Assembly: GCA_047967505.1 (NCBI GenBank)
Contig: CM106539.1
Source of the DNA: Dipteris shenzhenensis
Lineage: Eukaryota; Polypodiophyta; Polypodiopsida; Gleicheniales
Strand: one strand, 5' to 3'
Length of the DNA stretch: 64,000 bases
Part shown: positions 54,923 to 64,000 of the stretch, piece after piece
Layout of the letters: the number at the start of each line of letters is the position of its first letter
Numbering within the stretch: position 1 is the first letter of the stretch
The notes under the pieces: generated by a model
Told to the model about the DNA's origin: nothing
The model's input: only the letters and a program-made list of their open reading frames with translations
Database searches by the model: none
Made by a program: the position numbers and the translations under genes

Positions 54923-55121
54923 GGGCTGATGGAGGAAGGTTGTTCTTATTTTATCCATTAGTAGATAAACTAATGTTAAACCTAGCTATTAATAAGAATA
55001 ATATCATATTTAACTTTGGACTTTATGACTATTGCATACCGTTTGTGTGAATGGTCCATGCATTACATGGATATAGAGGTAAATTCATGTTAAAGACCTA
55101 AAGACATTGTGTCTTTGTTTT

Positions 55122-55853
55122 TGTAAGAAAATAATACAACGTCTGTGCTCAACAGATAACAGGATCTCGTACGCATGAGAGAAAACAAGATAGTATGGAG
55201 AATCAAAAATTTGATTACTGTAGAATTGATACAATAGATGGCGCTGCCTCCCAGCCGTGCACTCCTGTGAAAGAAGCTTCGATGGCATGCTGGAAACAGT
55301 AGAAGACGGAGGCTGAATGCTAAGGAATCAAGGTTGTTGTAGCCATTGATGATATGGGCTTCACGGGCTTGCTCTTATATAGCCACCAGTCATAGTCAAT
55401 TAGCCTCAATTGGGTGGCCGACCCAGTCCACCCAAAATGGTCAACTGGGGGTCAGTCCCAAAATAGGCCACCGACCATACGATAGAACCGGTGTGCAAAA
55501 CAGAGCAACTAACCTACGCTTTCCATTCGGCCCACATCCATCCGAGATCATCTAAGGCTCCAAACGGGCCCCGCAACCCGAGAGTGGGCTGCACCAAGAA
55601 ATGCTCTGTCTACTCTCAGTGCGGTCACTCAAGGGATGCCTTCCTGCACTTGCATGTAGCCTAGTTGGCGGTGTGCCAACTCTATCTGAAGCCATCCAAC
55701 CATCAGGCCACATATTGCCCCCATCTGGTGTCCAAACCAGGACCTACTGGATAACCAAGCTACTCAAATGCCTTCTCCTCATATGGGGGGCTTACAAGTA
55801 GAGTTAGCTGGTTCCCGCATAGTTACACGAGAGTGGAGCATTAATATCTAAAA
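55122..55853 (-). repeat. 3' LTR of the copia element
   Basis: 732 bp; on the coding strand it starts next to a purine tract (GGTGAGGGGGGG). Its terminal base pattern TATCTAAAA differs by one base from the solo LTR end TATCTAACA. Confidence 0.9.
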
Positions 55854-55866
55854 CCCCCCCTCACCC
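55854..55866 (-). other. Polypurine tract of the copia element
   Basis: CCCCCCCTCACCC on the plus strand, purine run on the element strand, adjoining the 3' LTR. Confidence 0.8.
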
Positions 55867-55876
55867 GCAAGTGAAC

Positions 55877-58800
55877 TTACTTTTTCGGCCCAATGCCAAG
55901 TCGATGAAGATGCCTCTCTAGCAAGTCTCTTCCAAGAGCCTTCGTGAAGATGTCCGTAGCATTCTTTGTAGTCAGATAGTACACCAAGTCGACCTCTCCA
56001 TCCATGATTAGCTCGCGTACAAAGTGATATTGAATCTCAATGTGTTTTGTGCGAGCGTGGAACACCAGGTCCTTTGCAATCGCCATGTAACTCTGATTGT
56101 CACATGATAACTGCATAGGCTTGTTCTGCACTGCACCCATGTCCCCTAAAATCCTCCTCAACCACACTACCTCGCAAGAAGCAAAGCATGTAGATTTATA
56201 CTTGGCCTTGGTAGAAGAAAGAGCAACTGTGGGTTGCTTGTTGCTGACCCATGACACAACTCCAGATCCAAGTGAGAAATAGTACCCTATCACTGATCTC
56301 CTATTGTCCACGTCTCCTACCTAATCTGAGTCATAGAATCTGGTCAAGATGTTGCCCTTGGTATAGGTGATGCCATAATCAAGTGTGCCTTTGATGTATT
56401 TCAGCACCTGCATCCCTAACCTCCAATTGTTCTCCCAAGGCTTATTGGAAAACCTACTTAGTACACCAGTTGCAAAGCTGATGTCCGGCCGTGTGTTGCA
56501 CAGGTAGATCAAGCTGCCCACAAGCCTTCTGTACTTCACTTCGTCCACCAGTGGTGATGAATCCTTGTTTGAGAGCTCCGCGTCAACCTCCATAGGGGTA
56601 CCAACTGTTTTGCACTCAGCCATGCCAAATTCTTTCAGTATCTCTCCAACATATTTCAGTTGTGAAATGAAGATCTGTTTTGGCTCCTTCCAAACTTCAA
56701 TCCCCCAATAGAAATGCATCAATCTGAGGTCTGTCATTTCAAACTCTCTTCCTAGCAAATGCTTCATCTGTGAGATCTTCTCTTCATGGTTCCCTATTAT
56801 GATAAGGTTAACCACGTAAAGGACCATGATCATACACCTGCCTCCTTCTCTGAAGATATACAAATTTGCATCAGATGGGCTCCTCTTGAACCCATTTTGC
56901 AGAAAGTAGGCATCAATTCACTAGTACCATGCTTGTGGGGCCTATTTCAACCCGTAAAGTGCCTTCTTTAGTTTGTAAACTTTACCTTCTAAACCGGGGA
57001 TCTCAAAACTTGGTGGTTGTTCCACGTATACCTCCTCCTTAAGATCTCCATTCAGAAAGGTGGATTTCACATCCATCTGAAACACGGGCCAACTTCCCTT
57101 GGTAGCTAAAGCCAAAACACTATGAATTGTGGTTAGTCGAGCTGTGGGAGCAAAAGTATCTTGATAATCAAAACCATGTACCTGTGCAAATCCTTTTACC
57201 ATGAGCCGAGCCTTGTACTTATCCAACGTGCCGTCAGACTTGTTCTTGATCTTGTACACCCACTTGCTTCTGATTACGTTACGCTTTGGTGGTCGATCCA
57301 CAAGGTCCCAAGTGTTGTTCTTCATTATGGAGCCATACTCCGACTCCATAGCCTCCATCCACCTATCATCGCCTTGTGTCTCTTCAAGACACTTGGGTTC
57401 ATCAGCATGGATCACTTATGTCATCAAAGCATAGTTGACCAAGTGTTTCTACGCCCTTCTTTGCTCCTCTAATCTCTTGGACCAGCGGTGTTTAGATGGT
57501 TCCTCCTCAATTGTTGGAGGTTCTCTACCATCCAAAAGCTGCTTTACCCACTTTGCAAATGGCCATTGCTGTTGTGGTTCTATAGGCTCTTCTTCATCTT
57601 CTTTGTCTTGAATCCTCCCAAGCACGGTTGGGGGAGTTCGGTCTACTGTTGGTGGTAGTACTGGATGGATATCCTAGTCCTGGTTGTCTGGGAAGAAAGC
57701 ATCCTCCTCCAATTGATGCGGTTGTTCTGAGAAGACCACATCGCAACTTACAATTACCTTCTTGGTAACAGGGTTATAGAGATGGTAACCCTTTGCCTCT
57801 TTATTGTAGCCCAAGAAAATACACTTCCGGCTCTTCGGTTCCCATTTGGTCCTGGTAGCATCAGGGACATGCACAAAACAGTCACATCCAAAAACTCTGA
57901 AATGTGCAACGGAAGGTTTCTTACCAAAAAAGGCTTGCAGTGGAGTTATCTCGTTCACAGCCTTCGTGTAGCTACGATTGAAGATGTAAACTGCAGTGTT
58001 ACATGCTTCAGCTCAGAAATTCTTTGGCAAATCTTTCCCTTTTATCATACTCCGGCCCATTTCATAGATGATGTGCATCTTGCGTTCTACTACTCCATTT
58101 TGCTGTGATGTATGTGGCGGGGGTTTCTGCCTCTTCATTCTATGACTTTTGCAGTAACTTTTGAATTCAGTCGATGTGAACTCTCCACCTCTGTCTGATC
58201 TCAGCTTCTTCACCTTCCTCCCCGATTCTTTCTCGACCATTACATGCCATTCCTTGAACCTATTGAAAGCCTCGTCTTTCATCTTCAGGAAGTATATCCA
58301 TATCCTTCTACTGTAGTCATCGATCAGCATCATGAAGTAGAAGGAACCACCCAAAGCTTCCGTCTCCATCTTTCTGCAGAGGTCCATGTGAACGAGCTCT
58401 AGAGGAGCCTTTGCTCTACTGGCCTATTTAGGAAAGGGCTACCGATGCTGCTTGCCCATCATGCAAGCTTCACATACATTGGGCAAATCTGAAATTTCTG
58501 GTAGGTCTGCAATCATTCCACTTTTATGCATCTCCTTCAAAGAACTAAGGTTTAGATGACCAAACCTCTCATGCCACAGCTTAGTGTTCTTCACATCCGC
58601 TCGAGCACTGAAAGCTGAGAGTTCTTAAATGTTGTTGCGCCATGTACCTTTACCAACGACCTTTCCTTGAAGATCCAGGATCTGTGCACCATTCTTATTG
58701 AATTGAACTTTGAGGTCCCGATCCGTGATCGCAGAAATGGACAACAAGTTCCTCTTGATATCTGGCACATAAAGAACATCTGACAACTGTTTTACAACTC

Positions 58801-59868
58801 CATCTGACTTGAGAGCAATCGTACCTTCTCCTTTTGCTAGACATTTTGCATCATTGTCGACTACTACCATGATGTCATTCCCTACCGGCTGTAGAGGTAT
58901 ATCAATCCTTCCGACTGGTCATGTGGCGCGATGCACCACTGTCAATGATCCAAGGTTCATCTACAGGTACATGAACTGCCTTTGTGCAAATCTCCTCGAT
59001 TGCGACAAACAGCTCTATGGGTACTACCTGCATGCTATTGCTGAACTCTTTTTTCACTCCGTTCTTCTCATCTGCAATCTTCTTGTGGCACTCATTCTGC
59101 TTGTGCCCTGCCTTGTTGCAATAGAAGCACTTGATCTTCTTCTTTCTCTTTTTCTCATCAGAAGAAAATGGGTTACCAGAGTCCTTACCCTTATCTTTCT
59201 TTGATTCGGTCCAGAAAGCCGAATCTTCTCTAGTCCTTGTCTTTTAACACATCTCCTCCTCCAGAAGCATCACACTGAAATCCTCAAAGTTGAGGGGTGG
59301 ATTTCTGTTTTGCATATTCAGCGCCGTAACAAGACCATCATACTTTGGTGGGAGAATCCATATACACCTTTGTGCTAGATTCTTGCTGGTGATGGTGATG
59401 CTAATTGCAAATAATTGCAAATAATCTGATCGCGCAGATTCTTCACCCTGGTGATGAACTTCTCTACCACTTCAGACTCAGACAACTTTTCATTCGCGAG
59501 TTGAGTCTCTGGATTCTGAATCCGCATTTGATTCATGGTCTCGTACTGATTTTCCAAGACCGTCCATGCCTCCTCCACTGTGGTGACATGTTGAATTAAC
59601 GCCATGATGGAATCACTAACACTACAGAAAATAGAACACAGTGCATCTGCATTTCTTCTTGTCCACGCGAGAATCTCATCCGTAGTTGGTACTATGTGTT
59701 GTTATGCGGTCTCAAAATCGGCCTCACGTCCACCCCAATAGCAGTGTCCCAAAGCTCATATGCGCTTAGGATGGTCTTCATCTTAAACTTCCAGAAAGGA
59801 TAGTTAGAGCCGTCCAACTTTCCGCTTTCGCCGAACGGTGGGATTCGCAGTCTTGCGGGCTGGGCCAT
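55877..59868 (-). pseudogene. Copia Gag-Pol polyprotein, inactivated
   Basis: Starts MAQPARLRIPPFGESGKLDGSNYPFW at 59868 (Gag), with UBN2 sequence at 59605-59375. The zinc knuckle CFYCNKAGHKQNEC lies near 59130-59083 and the protease motif WIIDSGASRHMTS near 58950-58910. Integrase (58387-58013) shows the D (LIDDYSRR), D (LRSDRGGEF) and E (QQNGVVERK) triad. The polymerase-linker domain is at 57958-57674. RVT_2 (57415-56321) has the YVDD box changed to YVVN near 56815, removing both catalytic aspartates, and a TAG in KALYGLK*A near 56945. RNase H follows (56311-55877; [23 protein letters not shown]). Numerous stops separate the parts, so no enzyme is made. Confidence 0.93.
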
Positions 59869-59926
59869 CTCTCACAATCTGCTCACAAACAGAAACACAC
59901 TACCAAATCTTCTTGCTAGAGTCCAA

Positions 59927-59938
59927 GCTCTGATACAA
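59927..59938 (-). other. tRNA-iMet primer-binding site, one mismatch
   Basis: Element strand TTGTATCAGAGC versus consensus TGGTATCAGAGC; it abuts the LTR directly. Confidence 0.85.
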
Positions 59939-60658
59939 TGTAAGAAAATAATACAACGTCTATGCTCAATAGATAACAGGATCTCGTGTGTAAGAGTGAA
60001 AATAAGATAGTATGAAGGATCAAAATTTTGATTACTATAGAATTGATACAATAGATGGCGATGCCTCCTAGCCGTGCACTCCTATGAAAGAAGCTTCAAT
60101 GGCATGCTGGAAATAGTAGAAGACGGAGGTTGAATGCTAAGGAATCAAGGTTGCTGTAGCCAGTGATGATATGGGCTTCATGGGCTTACTCTTATATAGC
60201 CACCAATCGTAGTCGGTTAGGCTCAATTGGGTGGCCGACCTAGTCCACCCAAAATGGTCGACTGAGGGTCAGTCCTGAAATAGGCCATAGAACTAGTGCA
60301 CAAAACAGAGCAACTAACCTACGGTGTCCGTTCGGCCCATAGCCATCTGGGATCATCTGAGGCTCCAAACGGGCCCCGCAACCCAAGAGTGGGCTGCCCC
60401 GAGAAATGCTCCATCTACCCTCAGTGCGGTCAGTCAAGGGATGATTTCCTACACTTGCATGTAGCCTAGTTGGTGGTGTGCCAACTCTATTTGAAGCCGT
60501 CCAGCCATCAGGCTACACATGGCCCTCATCTGGTGTCCAAATCAGGACCTACCGGATAACCGAGCTACTTAAATGCCTTCTCCTCATATGGGGGGCTTAC
60601 AAGTAGAGTTAGCTGGTTCCCACGTAGTTACACAAGAGTGGAGCATTGATATCTAAGA
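59939..60658 (-). repeat. 5' LTR of the copia element
   Basis: 720 bp. The coding strand carries CTATATAAGAGTAAGCC-like TATA sequence near 60180-60200. Confidence 0.9.
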
Positions 60659-60663
60659 GCTTT

Positions 60664-62670
60664 TAGTAAACTTCTTATGTTCATCTAAAGGACCACAATG
60701 AAGATATTTTGATTAGTTGTGTTTATGTGATTGTCTTCGTTTGATGATAATGGTTGTGTTTATGTGGTTGTCTTCGTTGATGATAATGGTTTGATGAAAT
60801 AAAGATTATTCAAATATTTATTGTGGTTATGCAAATGTGGGCTCCTTGCTTATGTTTGTTAGGTGCATAGGGTATCATCCCCTCATGTTCTATATAGAAG
60901 AAAGGCATTCTTTGAGAGGCCATGCATCTAGATGAGTGACTATTAGACTCATTACCTTCCAAATACCCCAAATATGGTGGGATCAATTTACTAGGAATGT
61001 ACAAGAGAAATCAACTAATTTTTTTGCATGCATTTTGAGCTTATTATGTCCTCTAGGTGGCCTAGTCATGAAAATGGGATGTGGCACCACACCACTCATG
61101 GGTGCATTCCAAGCGACTAGTTAATCATGTTTTCCTTCTAATAGTGATACTACCATTGAGTAGTGTTGTAGAGCCCCTTGTTCAACCATCATGTGCCAAA
61201 ATTCCACTAGATTTACCTAATTAGGATGGTGAAGATGTTGAGTATATAGTGATGCCTACCAACAATGCATCAAAAGAACATATTAATGCTTTTCAACCAT
61301 TTGGATGAGACTTTCTTCGTGAAGTGGGTGTCATCTTGAGATAATATTGGTACTTAAATAATAGATATTTACATTTCATTTTTAGATAAGGAATTTCATG
61401 TTGACATGTGGTCTACAAGGTTTGTGTAGCTTTCATTTGTGCTATACAGAAGATATGGTAAGGAAAATGGAAAAAAGTGACAAATGTAATTGAAGGATAA
61501 AAGACAAGAAAGCTATATTCATTGTTTGTTTTTTTATAATGAATCTTTGGAGAGATACAAGTTGGATTTGATCATTTCAATTTACCTTAGGTTTCATGTA
61601 ATGCTTTAACCAAGTAGTTATCCTTTAAGAAGCCTAGATGTTCGAAGAGTGTGAAAATGGTTTAGATGATTAGAACATGTATCTAGTTTAGTCTGTATAT
61701 CTTCTTAGTTTCACATACAAAGTTGTAATATTTTAACTAACCTATGATTATAGAATTTTTGATTGGTTGTGCTCAAAATATTAAAGAGATCATTTCCCTC
61801 TACATGATCTTAGTTTATAACTCTTAAACTTGGACCTCATATAAATACAAGCCATATAATTAGCCATCCAAAAGATATAACCAAAGTGCCAACATAGAGG
61901 ACTACACCTCTTTTTACTCCCTACAATACCACCCTCCTTATATCAACTAAAAGGGGATCTAGCCCTAGACAATGGAGAGTGATACATAAGAAAAGATGTT
62001 ATACTAGATGTGAGACTCTAGAAAATTGAATTTGATTCAAAGCTTCTCACAATACAGTCCACCTCTCCATAAGAATAATCTAAGATCCTTTGAGATCCTA
62101 GGTTCCATGCTGAGTCTCTGCAAATATTTCTTGCAAATATTTCTCATAATTTCTTTATTGTACTTGTGTTCCTAATAGAGTCCAAGTATTTCATCATTCA
62201 TATAATTTAAGTAATGTTTTCTTAATGGAGTCGAATCATTCATGATTCCTATTATTTCATCACAATTTTTAAGGATGTAGTCAAGATTCTTCTTTAAAAT
62301 TGTAGTCCTATTCTGCACTTTCAAGGACCAAAGGATGATTGGTTACAATGCAATCTTTAAGCATGATCTAAGGATCAACAAATCAACCTAGACGTTGATC
62401 ACTTTGACTCTCCGTGATATTAAAATTATGATGAACTAAAATTCTTAGCACATCAAGAAAGACCTCATCAACTTTCCCCTTTTTTCTGGCCACCTTCCAA
62501 GCATTGCCTTTTGGGCCAATACTTTACTAGCAGGAAACTTTGAGGGGCTAGGACCTTCCCTTTCTTGTAGTACCATCTCTGCCTTCACATCTTGCACATC
62601 AGCATTTGTTGCTCCCTGAAATGTGTGGGACAATTCTATAAGAAAGCATTAGGTTTGCTAATAACCACTC
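60664..62670. other. Non-coding, nothing recognised
   Basis: A short local duplication 'tgtgtttatgtg(a/g)ttgtcttcgttN(tt)gatgataatggtt' lies near 60717-60793. Otherwise no domain, terminal repeat or frame above 65 codons. Confidence 0.5.
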
Positions 62671-62677
62671 ACCTACC

Positions 62678-63874
62678 TTGCTGGGATCATCACATAAGCA
62701 AGCTATATCCCCGAAGCAGGTGGTTTTGAAAGATTTCCCTAGTTGTTATAATGCTAGTGAGAACTTGCAAAACAAGAGACTATGCTCAATGTTGACTTTA
62801 TGCAAAGATCAAAGATTTTGGGTGAAGGAGATGAAGAGATGCCTGATGCTAGGAGGAGAAAGCTCTGGGGAAAGTGGTTCTTGATGCTGCGGGTCAAAAC
62901 ATACAGACACATGGAAATAGATCAGTGACCAAAACTCTCAAAGACATGGCAAGAGGTTTTGCTAATGGAAATGAGAACCATTTTAGTTTCCTTTAGGATG
63001 CTTATAAGGTTTTATCAAATAACTGATTGCATTTCAAATTGGGATTGTTGTAAGGCAAGAATGATCCCTATTTGTCATGGAATGTACATGGCAGTTGTGG
63101 TTTATATGAAGCAATGTGACTGTGTGGCTCTCTTGAAAAAGGCCAAGTCAAAAGTGATGCCTTTGTAGGAAGAATCGAATGCTTTTTGGTTTTTGTTAAA
63201 AAGAATGGAGTTCTTTATCTTTGGTCATGCTTTATACTGAGTTGAGAGTAGCTATCCAAGCTAGAGAAGTAGAAGACGCTGAACTAGCTAGGTTTAGGGG
63301 CAAGCAAACATGGATTGCCCTTCCCAAAAAAAATTCCAAGCTATAAGACAAAATCTTGAGAGGGAGGGGATAGAGAGAGTCTTGGTTCAACATGGTAAAG
63401 TGGAAACTGAGTTTTGGCATCTAGTTGATGTTTTCAAGAATCATTTTAGCAAATTCTTGGGCCAACAACCAACTCAAGATCAGGATTTGGGTGGATGCTT
63501 TGGAGAATTCTTTGTCAAGGGTTGATGTCAAAATTACAGATGCCTAAAGGGTGTGTTTGTCTAAACCATTTTCTATGGAGGAGCTATGGGATGCTCTCAA
63601 ATTAATGAAGAAGGATAGGTCCCCTGGTCTAGATAGACTTTCATTTGAGTTTCATATTACCTTTAGGGATTTCATTAAGCAGGATCTCTTTGAAATGTTG
63701 AATGGATTAGGGTCTCAAGGCTTCCTATCTCAAGACATAAATGTTGGTTTACTTAGACTCTTCTCTAAGAGACAACCTAAAATTCAGGTGGGTGATTGGA
63801 GGCTAATTATGATGTTAAACACATTGTATAAAGTGATGGCCAAGGTCTTAGCCTATCAGGATCACAAATATTAG
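62678..63874 (+). pseudogene. LINE remnant: region before and start of reverse transcriptase
   Basis: The 107-codon frame 63551-63874 reads SMEELWDALKLMKKDRSPGLDRLSFEFH, LFEMLNGLGSQGFLSQDINVGLLRLFSK and VGDWRLIMMLNTLYKVMAKVLA. This matches RT motifs 0-2 of plant L1-like LINEs (K-x-PG-x-DG, NW-RPI-LLN-YK-xK-A), with D and N positions partly changed (PGLDR for PGPDG, WRLIMML for WRPITLL). Before it, 63310-63525 (QKKFQAIRQNLEREGIERVL..., FWHLVDVFKNHFSKFLG) fits the endonuclease-RT linker, where 'F...L' helices precede RT. Frames shift and stops occur, and the catalytic YADD would lie beyond the pieces seen here. No intact endonuclease was recognised in 62678-63200. Confidence 0.7.
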
Positions 63875-64000
63875 CTCAAAACTTATGGATAGAGAACAAT
63901 GTGGGTGTGTAAGATCCTGAGACATATTTGAAAATATTTTAAATATATTTACCACTTTGGATTACGTGTTTGCTTTAGGTCAAAAGTGCATTCTTTAAGG

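Larger units (their letters stand above)
55122..60658 (-). mobile_element. Ty1/copia retrotransposon, structurally complete but coding-dead
   Basis: LTRs 55122-55853 (732 bp) and 59939-60658 (720 bp) begin TGTAAGAAAATAATACAACG. The inner borders carry a G-run PPT (complement of 55854-55866) and a PBS variant at 59927-59938. Flanking 5-mers GTTTT (55117-55121) and GCTTT (60659-60663) differ by one base, consistent with an aged target duplication. Gag, protease, integrase, RT and RNase H follow in copia order on the minus strand. The solo LTR at 27281-28019 belongs to the same family. Confidence 0.93.

Overview
This is nuclear DNA from a repeat-rich land plant. The evidence is introns with GT-AG borders, plant-type Ty1/copia, Ty3/gypsy, CACTA and LINE fragments, LTR elements primed by initiator-methionine tRNA (TGGTATCAGAGC), many microsatellites, and one short gene ending in the plant-specific CxCxPTxHxGSFRCRxH motif. 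A large non-seed-plant genome such as a fern would fit, but that is inference. No prokaryotic operon, CRISPR array, rRNA or convincing tRNA gene is present. Most of the 64 kb is decayed mobile DNA with a few gene-like islands.

Layout. 1-1402: right part of a minus-strand non-autonomous LTR element. 2.2-3.2 kb: degenerate tandem repeats. 3.4-8.3 kb: broken coiled-coil gene, split by a very young 2.69-kb non-autonomous LTR element (3825-6512, TSD GATGG, LTRs differing at one base). 8.4-9.2 kb: minisatellite and a possible two-exon gene. 10.6-11.3 kb: unrecognised pseudogene. 12.2-12.5 kb: copia gag fragment. 14.9-17.8 kb: Helitron/Helentron Rep remnant (copy A). 19.0-22.6 kb: two LINE remnants separated by a purine-pyrimidine alternating tract. 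23.1-24.35 kb: minisatellite array. 27.28-28.02 kb: solo LTR with perfect TSD. 29.2-30.2 kb: probable host gene. 31.4-36.4 kb: two Helentron-like remnants tail to tail (copies B and C). 36.6-42.3 kb: minus-strand spliced-gene remnants, split by a gag-only LTR element (37179-39809). 43-47 kb: copia protease, gypsy protease, an orphan ORF and the start of an LTR element. 50.9-52.8 kb: CACTA transposase remnant. 55.1-60.7 kb: structurally complete but dead copia element, the same family as the solo LTR. 62.7-63.9 kb: LINE reverse transcriptase.

How the parts relate. The most unusual feature is the set of three Helitron remnants, two of which carry an EEP (AP-endonuclease-like) domain behind Rep; copy C also keeps a PIF1-like helicase. 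This Rep-helicase-endonuclease order defines the Helentron/Helitron2 branch, better known from animals, fungi and algae than from land plants. The LTR elements fall into autonomous-type (copia, inactivated at the RT YVDD box), gag-only, and fully non-coding types. No intact driver is in the window, so the young non-coding element must have been moved in trans.
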